A stretch of 64,000 nt of DNA from positions 62,001 through 126,000 of the forward strand of contig CAVVFO010000002.1 of assembly GCA_963747595.1 (NCBI GenBank), given 5' to 3'. This DNA comes from Oleiagrimonas sp963747595 (lineage in GTDB: Bacteria > Pseudomonadota > Gammaproteobacteria > Xanthomonadales > Rhodanobacteraceae). Positions 18,666 through 25,837 of this stretch are shown one piece after another. Every line of letters starts with the position of its first letter. Position 1 is the stretch's first letter. A model generated the notes under the pieces. It was not told the DNA's origin. It did no database searches and was given only the letters and a program-made list of their open reading frames with translations. The translations under genes and the position numbers were made by a program.

Positions 18666-19696
18666 GTGGTCGATGATTGGTGTGAACGCAGGGCCTCGAC
18701 GCATTCGGCGATCAATGCCGGTCCGCGATAGATCAGGCCCGAATACAGTTGCACGAGTGTGGCGCCCGCATCGCGTTTGCGTCGTGCATCCGCGCCGCGA
18801 AGAATGCCGCCGACGCCGATCATTGGTACCTTGCCGTGCAGGCGCCGTGTCATGCCTTCGAGGACGTCGGTGGATGCCTCCATCAGCGGCGCGCCGGACA
18901 GCCCCCCCGCCTCGCCGCTTCTGGGACTGTTGCCGACATGGTGCCGAGCCAGCGTGGTGTTGGTGCAGATCAGGCCGTCGATGGCCGCTTCCTCCAGCAC
19001 GCCGGCGATGGCATCCATGTCGGCGGCGGACAGATCGGGCGCGATCTTCAGCAGCATCGGTCGTCGTCCGTGCCGTGCGCCATGACGTTCCTGCGCGTCG
19101 CGCAGCGTGCCGATGAACCGGCGCAGCGTGTCCTCATGCTGCAGGTCGCGCAGCCCCTGCGTATTCGGTGAGGAAATATTGATGGTGATGTAGGACGCCA
19201 GCGGATACACGCGTTCCATGCAGTGCAGATAGTCGTCTACTGCGTGCGGGTTGGGCGTGTCCTTGTTCTTGCCGATGTTGATGCCCAGGATACCGTTGAA
19301 ACGCGCGCGCTCGACATTGCGCACCAACGCATCCACACCGTCATTGTTGAAACCGAACCGGTTGATGATGGCCCGGTGTCGCGGCAGCCGGAACAGTCGC
19401 GGTGCGGTATTGCCGGGTTGCGCCAGCGGCGTGACCGTGCCGATTTCCAGAAAGCCGAAACCCAGCGCAGCCAGCGCGTCGATATGCGCTCCGTTCTTGT
19501 CCAGACCCGCGGCCAGACCCACGGGATTGGGAAAATCCAGACCCATGGCGTGCACGTGCAGCGGACGGATGTCGCGCGCCAGCAACGAGGTCAGGTGCAT
19601 GCGGAGCGCAAGGTCCAGCATGCGCAGGGTGATCCCGTGCGCGATTTCGGCGTCCAGGGCAAACAGCAGCGGTCTGAGCAGTGGGTATATGTCCAT
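18662..19696 (-). CDS. pyrD: Quinone-dependent dihydroorotate dehydrogenase (class 2)
   Basis: The 344-residue FMN enzyme oxidises dihydroorotate to orotate and passes electrons to membrane quinone in pyrimidine synthesis. The N-terminal amphipathic region (MDIYPLLRPLLFALDAEIAH) and GLAAGLDKNG are class 2 traits. The active-site block NISSPNTQGLR holds the catalytic Ser, as in E. coli PyrD. Late FMN-binding motifs IGVGGI and QLYSGLIYRGP are present. The ATG at 19696 is the family-typical start. Confidence 0.96.
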   Translation of the reverse strand: MDIYPLLRPLLFALDAEIAHGITLRMLDLALRMHLTSLLARDIRPLHVHAMGLDFPNPVGLAAGLDKNGAHIDALAALGFGFLEIGTVTPLAQPGNTAPRLFRLPRHRAIINRFGFNNDGVDALVRNVERARFNGILGINIGKNKDTPNPHAVDDYLHCMERVYPLASYITINISSPNTQGLRDLQHEDTLRRFIGTLRDAQERHGARHGRRPMLLKIAPDLSAADMDAIAGVLEEAAIDGLICTNTTLARHHVGNSPRSGEAGGLSGAPLMEASTDVLEGMTRRLHGKVPMIGVGGILRGADARRKRDAGATLVQLYSGLIYRGPALIAECVEALRSHQSSTT

Positions 19697-19711
19697 CACT
19701 GGCGGGCGCAA

Positions 19712-19999
19712 TCAATGACCGAGGGCGGCCAGAAACGTCAGTCCACCCAGGAACAGGAACACCACCATGAATCCCAGCACGCACAGCGCGAGCTGCACAT
19801 AGCCAAGGACCAGGCCGGCCAGTGCCATGCCTTCGCCATCCACGTTCCCCGGCGGGGCACGACGGATCTCGCTGCGCGCAACGTGGCCGCAGACCACGGC
19901 CACGATGGCGCCGACGAAGGGCAGGGCCACCCAGCAGAGCAAACCGCTGACCAGGCTGACGACCGCCGTGACGCTGGTGCGGGGAACAACGGCATTCAT
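19712..19999 (-). CDS. DUF4190 small membrane protein
   Basis: The 95-residue protein has two hydrophobic helices, the first in VTAVVSLVSGLLCWVALPFV and the second in LVLGYVQLALCVLGFMVVFL, joined by a loop with GHVARSEIRRAP. This is the DUF4190 pattern; the family has no assigned function. Its stop lies 15 bp before the pyrD start on the same strand, suggesting co-transcription. A longer in-frame start at 20032 is possible but adds non-family residues. Confidence 0.75.
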   Translation of the reverse strand: MNAVVPRTSVTAVVSLVSGLLCWVALPFVGAIVAVVCGHVARSEIRRAPPGNVDGEGMALAGLVLGYVQLALCVLGFMVVFLFLGGLTFLAALGH

Positions 20000-20052
20000 C
20001 GCGGTGGAACTCCGGGACTCAGGTGTGTACATGGTCGCACACTGTCGCCGCA

Positions 20053-20814
20053 TCAGCCGTTGAGGGATTGTCCACCATCGACCACCAGCGTGTGGCCGGT
20101 CACCCACGCGGCCAGTGATGATGCCAGGAACAATGCACCGTGTGCGATGTGTTCCGGCTCGCCCATGCGGCCGAACGGAATGCGCGCAAGGGTGCGGTCA
20201 TAGCCTTCACGGTCGTTTTCGCGACGTTGCGCCCACAACCCGCCGGGAAACTCGATGGAACCGGGCGCGATGGCATTGACGCGGATCCGGTCGGGAGCCA
20301 GTTCCAGCGCCTGGGAGCCGGTGTAGCTGGTCATGGCTGCCTTCACTGCCGCATATGGCGCGCCCGCGCCGCGCGGATGCAACGCGGCAATCGAGACGGT
20401 GTGGATGATGCTGGCATGGTCACTCCGGCGCAGCCACGGCAGGGCATGCCGCGAAGCGCGCACGGCAGCCATCACGTCCACGTCCAGCCCGCCTTGCCAA
20501 CTGCTCTCGTCGTCGTTGAAACCGAAAGCGCTGCCGTTGTTGATCAGTACGTCGATGCCGCCCAGGGCCTCCGCAGCCTCGCCGATGTACGTTTCGACCG
20601 CATCGGCATCGGCCAGATCGCAGACACTGGCATGCACGGTGACGCCGCACTCGGCCATCTCGCCGCGCGTGGCTTCCAGCGCGTCCTTGCCGCGTGCGCA
20701 GATGGATACGGACGCACCGGCATCGGCAAACGCCAATGCCATCGCGCGGCCGATGCCCTTGCTGCCACCGGCAATCACCACACGGTAAGTGGAAAAATCG
20801 AACTGTGTGGACAT
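20053..20814 (-). CDS. SDR family oxidoreductase
   Basis: This 253-residue classical short-chain dehydrogenase has GGSKGIGRA as the dinucleotide-binding glycine motif, NNGSAFG in place of the usual NNAG, a catalytic Ser in TVSIAAL, and YAAVK as the Tyr/Lys pair. The C-terminus has the common VTGHTLVVDGGQS. The substrate is unknown; it resembles 3-oxoacyl-ACP reductase or glucose dehydrogenase-type SDRs. ATG 20814 has a GGAG 8 nt upstream. A terminator for the upstream ALDH7 gene separates the two genes, so it is likely transcribed on its own. Confidence 0.83.
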   Translation of the reverse strand: MSTQFDFSTYRVVIAGGSKGIGRAMALAFADAGASVSICARGKDALEATRGEMAECGVTVHASVCDLADADAVETYIGEAAEALGGIDVLINNGSAFGFNDDESSWQGGLDVDVMAAVRASRHALPWLRRSDHASIIHTVSIAALHPRGAGAPYAAVKAAMTSYTGSQALELAPDRIRVNAIAPGSIEFPGGLWAQRRENDREGYDRTLARIPFGRMGEPEHIAHGALFLASSLAAWVTGHTLVVDGGQSLNG

Positions 20815-20840
20815 GCGGGTTTCTCCAGCAATTGCATATG

Positions 20841-20875
20841 AAAAGGGGAGCCGGACGTGATGCCCGGCCCCCCTT
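20841..20875 (-). terminator. Intrinsic terminator downstream of the ALDH7 gene
   Basis: Read on the minus strand, a 12-bp stem with one G-T pair (AAGGGGGGCCGG/CCGGCTCCCCTT) is followed by TTTT. It lies 40-75 bases beyond the ALDH7 stop and just upstream of the next SDR gene. A tandem 13-bp repeat (TAAACACCAGCCG at 20877 and 20892) sits between the stop and the stem. Confidence 0.78.
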
Positions 20876-20915
20876 GTAAACACCAGCCGGTTAAACACCA
20901 GCCGATGCCGTCGTC

Positions 20916-22448
20916 TCAGATATCGAACTTGATGCCCTGCGCCAGCGGCAGTTCGTCGGACCAGTTGATGGTGTTGGTCTGGCGACGCATATAGGCCTTC
21001 CAGGCATCCGAACCGGATTCGCGACCGCCGCCGGTTTCCTTCTCGCCACCGAACGCGCCGCCGATCTCGGCGCCGGAGGTGCCGATGTTGACGTTGGCGA
21101 TGCCGCAGTCCGATCCGGTGGCCGACAGGAACTTCTCCGCGTTGCGCATGTTCAGCGTGAAGCAGGCCGAGCTCAGGCCCTGCGGCACGTCATTCTGCAT
21201 GGCGATGGCCTCCTCGATGGTCTTGAAGGTCATCACGTACAGGATGGGTGCGAAGGTCTCGGTCTGGACGCACTCGTTGCTGTTGGCGAGGCCGGTGACC
21301 AGCGTCGGCTTGACGAAATGGCCCTTGCCCTCGATGGCCTCGCCACCGCTGACGATGGTGCCACCCTCGGCCTTGATCTTGGCGATCATGTCCTCGTAGC
21401 GCTTGACCGCGTCGGCGTCGATCATCGGCCCCATCAGGGTGCCTTCTTCGTTGGGATCGCCGATGCGCGTCTCGACCTGCTTGTAGGCCTTCTCCAGCTT
21501 GGCGACCACATCTTCGGCCATGGACTCGTGCACGAACAGGCGGCGCGTGCTGGTGCAGCGCTGCCCCGCGGTACCCACGGCGCCGAAGGCGATGGCCGGC
21601 ACGGCCAGCTTCATGTCCGCGGTCTCGTCCACGATCATGGCGTTGTTGCCGCCCAGCTCCAGCAGCGAGCGACCCATGCGCTCGGCCACGCGCACGCCGA
21701 CCTTGCGGCCCACGGCGGTGGAGCCGGTGAAGCTCAGCAGATTGATGCGCTTGTCGTCCACGAACTGCTGCGCCAGCTCGGTGCCGGCGTCATTGAACAG
21801 GAAGAAGATTTCCGGGAAGCCGGCGTCCTTCAGCGCCTCGTTGCACACCTTCATGGTGGCAATCGCGGTCAGCGGCGTCTTCGGTGACGGCTTCCAGATG
21901 CAGATGTCGCCGCAGGCGGCGGCCAGCATGGCGTTCCACGCCCACACCGCCAGCGGGAAGTTGAAGGCCGAGATGATGCCGACCAGGCCCAGCGGCTGGT
22001 ACTGCTCGTACATGCGGTGGCCGGGGCGCTCCGAATGCATGGTGTAGCCGTACAGCATGCGGCTCTGGCCCACGGCGAAGTCGGCGATGTCGATCATCTC
22101 CTGCACTTCGCCGTCGCCCTCGGGCTTGATCTTGCCATTCTCCAGGCTGACCAGCGACCCCAGTGCATCCTTGTACTTGCGCAGCGCTTCGCCGCACAGA
22201 CGCACGGCTTCGCCACGCTGCGGTGCGGTGGTGGTGCGCCAGATCTCGAACGATTCCTGGGCGCGCTTGACGATGGTTTCGTAGTCGGCCTTGCTGGAGG
22301 CATGCACCTTGGCCAGCACCTCGCCAGTGGCCGGATTGGTCACTTCGATCTGGCCGGCATCGGTGGTCGTGGACCATTCGCCGTTGCCCAGGTAGGTGCC
22401 GGAAAGGGTGTCGTCAAGGCCGAGTGCCTTGAGGATGTCGTGCGCCAT
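20916..22448 (-). CDS. ALDH7-family semialdehyde dehydrogenase (L-piperidine-6-carboxylate/alpha-aminoadipate semialdehyde)
   Basis: This 510-residue NAD-dependent aldehyde dehydrogenase is close to the antiquitin (ALDH7A1) group that oxidises alpha-aminoadipic semialdehyde, in equilibrium with piperideine-6-carboxylate, in lysine degradation. The catalytic Glu lies in LELGGNNAM and the nucleophile Cys in GTAGQRCTSTRR. The ALDH7-specific tail shows IGGAFGGEKETGGGRESGSD. ATG 22448 has AGGAGA upstream. The enzyme fits with the glutaryl-CoA dehydrogenase in the window, but other ALDH7 substrates such as betaine aldehyde cannot be excluded. Confidence 0.88.
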   Translation of the reverse strand: MAHDILKALGLDDTLSGTYLGNGEWSTTTDAGQIEVTNPATGEVLAKVHASSKADYETIVKRAQESFEIWRTTTAPQRGEAVRLCGEALRKYKDALGSLVSLENGKIKPEGDGEVQEMIDIADFAVGQSRMLYGYTMHSERPGHRMYEQYQPLGLVGIISAFNFPLAVWAWNAMLAAACGDICIWKPSPKTPLTAIATMKVCNEALKDAGFPEIFFLFNDAGTELAQQFVDDKRINLLSFTGSTAVGRKVGVRVAERMGRSLLELGGNNAMIVDETADMKLAVPAIAFGAVGTAGQRCTSTRRLFVHESMAEDVVAKLEKAYKQVETRIGDPNEEGTLMGPMIDADAVKRYEDMIAKIKAEGGTIVSGGEAIEGKGHFVKPTLVTGLANSNECVQTETFAPILYVMTFKTIEEAIAMQNDVPQGLSSACFTLNMRNAEKFLSATGSDCGIANVNIGTSGAEIGGAFGGEKETGGGRESGSDAWKAYMRRQTNTINWSDELPLAQGIKFDI

Positions 22449-22569
22449 GGAGATCTCCTGCATGTGAACGGGAGCGCGGCGGGTCCGCGCAAGCCGTCCA
22501 TTTTAGCAGAGACTGCGCGCCAACCCGAAGGCGTCACCAGCCAGGGCCGGAGAAGGATGCCGTGTGGCA

Positions 22570-23358
22570 TCACACTTCAGATGGCGCGCATCCCTGCGCC
22601 AGCTTTTCGGCGGTCGCGGGATCGTCCTTCAGCGGCCGGTACATCCAGAGCACCCGAAGATCGAATAGCGCATGCAGGAAGATCGGTATGGTCAACTGGC
22701 CGGAAAGAATCGCGATCAAGCCAAGCAACAAGCCGGCGATCAAGCTTTGGATCACCCCCGCGGCACCCTGGTAGGCATGTGCAAGTCCGAAGAGCACTGA
22801 AGACGCCAGCCATGCGCCCACGAGTCCCAAGGATACGCCACCCGCGAACCCGCCGCAAAAGAAGTGCATCAGGAAGCCGCGGTATAACAACTCCTCGCAG
22901 ACGCCGGCAGAGAGACAGAGCAGAATCCAGTACCGCCGCTCTTTGGTCGATACTGGAAGCATGGCAACCGCGAACCCGGAGGTCCGCAGGGCTTTCGCTA
23001 TTTTCTGGCGCCATGCCGTGTTCAGCAGTGCCAGGGCCCCTTGACCCAGGACGAGAAGTGAGCACCCAGTGGTGGCGGCCGCCGCTATCAGAAACGTGTA
23101 TGGATGTGCGTCGAACCATCGTGCGCTGCTCTGCTGAGCCGGAAGCAAATAGAGCTTCGCCGGATAGGCAAGAAGCAACGCGGAAACCGTCAGGGTCCAG
23201 TGTCTCCAGATGATTCGCTGGTAGCGCGCAATGCGTGCCCGGGTGCTGGTGTAGTACTGAAGTCGACGTGCGGCGTGCATGGCAGCCAATGGCATCAACA
23301 GCACCAGCAAAGCCGTGAAGAGGTCGCGTGCGAGGGGCAGCAGGGCCATGGCCACCAT
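22570..23358 (-). CDS. CPBP/CAAX-type intramembrane metalloprotease
   Basis: The 262-residue membrane protein has about seven hydrophobic helices and the three CPBP (Abi, CAAX protease) motifs: EELLYRG in one helix, FGLAHAYQG in the next, and FLHALFDL near the C-terminus. These hold the Glu/Glu/Arg, His and His/Asp residues that bind the metal. CPBP proteins include prenyl-protein proteases, bacteriocin self-immunity proteins and peptide-processing enzymes; the substrate here is unknown. Starts at 23358 and 23349 are both possible. A palindrome just upstream and a divergent TetR gene suggest TetR control. Confidence 0.85.
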   Translation of the reverse strand: MVAMALLPLARDLFTALLVLLMPLAAMHAARRLQYYTSTRARIARYQRIIWRHWTLTVSALLLAYPAKLYLLPAQQSSARWFDAHPYTFLIAAAATTGCSLLVLGQGALALLNTAWRQKIAKALRTSGFAVAMLPVSTKERRYWILLCLSAGVCEELLYRGFLMHFFCGGFAGGVSLGLVGAWLASSVLFGLAHAYQGAAGVIQSLIAGLLLGLIAILSGQLTIPIFLHALFDLRVLWMYRPLKDDPATAEKLAQGCAPSEV

Positions 23359-23364
23359 CCATTA

Positions 23365-23382
23365 TGTGAATGTATATTCACA
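23365..23382. promoter_or_regulatory. 18-bp palindrome, candidate TetR operator
   Basis: TGTGAAT-GTAT-ATTCACA has perfect 7-bp arms. It lies 7 bp upstream of the CPBP protease start and, before the IS insertion, would have been within the short divergent region shared with the TetR-type gene. Size and symmetry fit a TetR dimer site. This is inferred from position and symmetry only. Confidence 0.6.
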
Positions 23383-23409
23383 TTCGCATATGCACACGCC
23401 AGTGTCTAG

Positions 23410-24733
23410 CAGGCTGTTGAAATTCGCATGAAGACGTCGAGATCACCCATCCTGCGTCGTGTCTTCGGTGCGGGATATTCGTCCCCCAAAATGCTTTCGT
23501 ATGGCTTTGCAGCGTTTTTCGCGCTGCCCGGACGCACCTTCCCTGTCGTCGGGGTCATCCGTTGAGCTCCGCCGCCAGCAGGCCGCGCAAGCGGATCAGG
23601 TTGCTGGCCGCCACGGCCATCTGAAACAGCGCTTGCACGCGTGCATGGCCGCGCTGCTTGACCTGTCGCATGCCGGCAGCGGATTTGATCCAGCCGAAGT
23701 GGGTTTCGATCCACGCACGGATCTTGATGCTTACCGCGTAGCCACTGTGACGCGTGGTGCGGCTATCGATCGCGCTACGCCGGTTGGTCGTGTTTTGCGC
23801 GACATGCGGTGTGACGCGGTGCTTCCGACATCCGGCCACGAAGTCTGCCGTGTCGTAGCCTTTGTCGGCCGCAAGCGTGCGCCGTCTTCGTCCTTTGAGA
23901 TCGCCCATCATCGCCAACGCCGTTTCACGTTCGCCATATCCGGTGGCCAGGCTCAGACGGGCGTCGCACGCCAGGCCGTGGCGGTTCTCCATCAGCAGGT
24001 GACCCTGATAGCTCAGCTGCGCGCCGGTGTTGCCCTTGCGGTACAGCCGCGCGTCCGGATCGCTGGTGGAAGCGTGGGTGTCGTTGCTGCGCTTTTGCCC
24101 CTTGAAGTCCGGCGGTGCGTTGCGCGGCCCGGTGCCGCCGGGGCCAGGCGGCGGCGCGTCCTTGGGCTGGAAACTCTTGTGCGAGGCCCATGCCTGCAGC
24201 AGCGTGCCGTCCACCGAGAAATGTTCTTCGGACATCAGGCCACGGCGCTCAGCAAGCCGCACCACCTCGCGGAAAAACTCGCTCGCCACCGCGTTGTCGT
24301 TGAGTCGGTCGCGGTTCTTCGAGAACACCGAGTGATCCCACACCACATCGTCGATAGCCAAGCCGACAAACCAGCGAAACAGCAGGTTGTAGCGCAACTG
24401 CTCCATCAGCAGCCGCTCGCTGCGGATCGAATAGAACAGCTGCAGCAACTGTGCGCGCATCAGCTTCTCCGGCGCGATCGAGGCGCGGCCGTAGTCGCTG
24501 TAGAGCGTGCTGAACAAGCCGTCCATACGCTTGAGCGCGGTATCCACCAGCGTGCGCACCGCACGCAAGGGATGATCCGTCGGTACGAAGTCGTCCAGCT
24601 TCGCCACCGTGAACAACGATTCCTGCGTAATGTCCGCTCCGCGCATCCCATGGCTCCGTCAAATCCAGCGAGACCTTATGGTAAAACGATCCTCGCAAAG
24701 TCAGACGCACCAACGGCGAATTTCAACAGCCTG
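23410..24733 (-). mobile_element. IS5-type insertion sequence, intact, 1324 bp, with CTAG duplication
   Basis: Perfect 18-bp terminal inverted repeats are present: CAGGCTGTTGAAATTCGC at 23410-23427 and its exact complement at 24716-24733. A CTAG tetranucleotide flanks both ends (23406-23409 and 24734-24737), as expected for a 4-bp target duplication; because CTAG is palindromic, the boundary could shift by a base or more. It holds one intact transposase gene. The perfect ends and full reading frame suggest a recent insertion. Confidence 0.92.
23555..24646 (-). CDS. IS5 family DDE transposase
   Basis: The 363-residue transposase has an N-terminal InsH-like helical region (LDDFVPTDHPLRAVRTLVD) and a DDE catalytic core. 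The likely catalytic residues are Asp in FSVDGTLLQAW, Asp in AADKGYDTADF and Glu in WIETHFGWIK; the YREK-like E region supports IS5/IS1182-type enzymes. A proline- and glycine-rich stretch (PPPGPGGTGP) lies between the first and second Asp. The gene fills most of the element and shows no frameshift. Exact subgroup naming needs ISfinder. Confidence 0.9.
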   Translation of the reverse strand: MRGADITQESLFTVAKLDDFVPTDHPLRAVRTLVDTALKRMDGLFSTLYSDYGRASIAPEKLMRAQLLQLFYSIRSERLLMEQLRYNLLFRWFVGLAIDDVVWDHSVFSKNRDRLNDNAVASEFFREVVRLAERRGLMSEEHFSVDGTLLQAWASHKSFQPKDAPPPGPGGTGPRNAPPDFKGQKRSNDTHASTSDPDARLYRKGNTGAQLSYQGHLLMENRHGLACDARLSLATGYGERETALAMMGDLKGRRRRTLAADKGYDTADFVAGCRKHRVTPHVAQNTTNRRSAIDSRTTRHSGYAVSIKIRAWIETHFGWIKSAAGMRQVKQRGHARVQALFQMAVAASNLIRLRGLLAAELNG

Positions 24734-24747
24734 CTAGACTTCATGTG

Positions 24748-25380
24748 ATGAGTCGGGAAAAACGCCCCCAACAGGCCCGCAGCCGCGCCACCGCCGAACG
24801 CCTGCTGTCGGCCGTCATCCGCGTGATCGACGAATCCGGCCTGGAAGGTGCGACAGTGCCGGCAATCGCCGCCGCGGCAAACGTTGCGCCAGCGAGCGTC
24901 TATCGACGTTATGCAGACAAGGACGATTTGCTGCGAGCGGCGTTCCTGCATGCCCTGAAGCGGAGCAACCAGAACAATCGACGGATGCTGAGGGAAATTC
25001 TGCTCAAGGAGAGCCTGGAATCAACAGCGGCACAACTCATCCAGTTGATCTTCGAGCAATATCGGCATCATCCCCTTCTGATGCGCGCACTGGTCCGTTA
25101 CCTGGATGCCACGGCCGATCAAGCCTTCGTCGCCGAGGCGCGCGCCGTGATGGTCGCGAACCTTGATGAAGTTGTCGAGATCCTGATGCACCACCGAAAC
25201 GAGATCAAAAGAACCCCTCCGGGGCACGCCCTGCGGTTTGCCGTGCTCAACGCGACATCCGCCATTGAAGCGCACGCCATGGTTGCGAACTCTCTGTGGC
25301 ATGCGTTCCCGGAGTTCACCGACGCATTGCTGGCACGCGACTTCACCGACAGCTTTGTCGCCTATCTTCGCTGCTCCTGA
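24748..25380 (+). CDS. TetR/AcrR family transcriptional regulator
   Basis: This 210-residue repressor has an N-terminal helix-turn-helix seen in GATVPAIAAAANVAPASVYRRYADKDD and a variable ligand-binding C-terminal half. It is divergent from the CPBP protease gene, so that gene is its likely target. An IS5-type element is inserted with its right end only 10 bp upstream of the ATG, so the native promoter and operator are now 1.3 kb away. An in-frame GTG at 24745 and an ATG at 24748 abut; 24748 is preferred. The ligand is unknown. Confidence 0.85.
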   Translation: MSREKRPQQARSRATAERLLSAVIRVIDESGLEGATVPAIAAAANVAPASVYRRYADKDDLLRAAFLHALKRSNQNNRRMLREILLKESLESTAAQLIQLIFEQYRHHPLLMRALVRYLDATADQAFVAEARAVMVANLDEVVEILMHHRNEIKRTPPGHALRFAVLNATSAIEAHAMVANSLWHAFPEFTDALLARDFTDSFVAYLRCS

Positions 25381-25557
25381 CCATGGCAACGCATTCCGTC
25401 CGGACGCATTCCAGCGCCAACCGCAGGCGCTGCGGCAGGATGCGTTTCGCGTCGAAACACTTGGCAGGTTGGCCGTGTGCCAAGAACACTTTCAGCGAGC
25501 GAGAGCAACTGCGGGCAACTGGCGGGCACAGGACCCGAGCGGCTTCCACGGATACCA

Positions 25558-25634
25558 TGGTGACCCCGGCAGGATTCGAACCTGCGACCTGCCGCTTAGG
25601 AGGCGGCTGTTCTATCCAGCTGAACTACGGGGCC
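25558..25634 (-). tRNA. tRNA-Arg (anticodon CCT)
   Basis: On the minus strand a complete cloverleaf of 77 nt is seen including an encoded CCA. The acceptor pairs GGCCCCG with CGGGGTC, with one G-T pair. The D arm GTTCAGCTGGATAGAAC, an anticodon stem CCGC/GCGG with loop CTCCTAA (anticodon CCT, codon AGG), and the T arm GCAGG-TTCGAAT-CCTGC are all present. Confidence 0.96.
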
Positions 25635-25710
25635 GAACGTGCGCCGCATTTTAGCGGGCGCGACACCAAAAACGGAAACCCGACCGGCTTGAGCCGGGTG
25701 GGGTTGAGTC

Positions 25711-25813
25711 CCGCAAGCAGGCGGATCCGTCGCGTTGCTCCTTGATCCACCCTACATCGGTGCTCTGGTAGGGCGGATCAAGGCACGCCAGTGACGGATC
25801 CGCCTGCTTGCGG
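25711..25813. repeat. REP-like paired palindrome, copy A (tail-to-tail order)
   Basis: Two inverted units of about 45 bp are present. The first, 25711-25755, begins CCGCAAGCAGGCGGATCCGT and ends TTGATCCACCCTAC. The second, 25768-25813, begins GTAGGGCGGATCAAGG and ends GGATCCGCCTGCTTGCGG. Each unit can fold on itself through GGCGGATC/GATCCGCC. The unit order is opposite to that of copies B and C. It starts 25 bp downstream of the ester hydrolase stop codon. Confidence 0.85.
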
Positions 25814-25837
25814 AACGGATTCACCGTCACACTTTCT

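Noticed and set aside
20877..20904. Tandem 13-bp repeat TAAACACCAGCCG near the ALDH7 stop
   Set aside because: Only two copies, just before a terminator; most simply a small local duplication with no further pattern.
25381..25557. Possible integration (att) site next to tRNA-Arg
   Set aside because: No duplicated 3' end of the tRNA and no integrase gene were found nearby; the two IS elements are not tRNA-linked.
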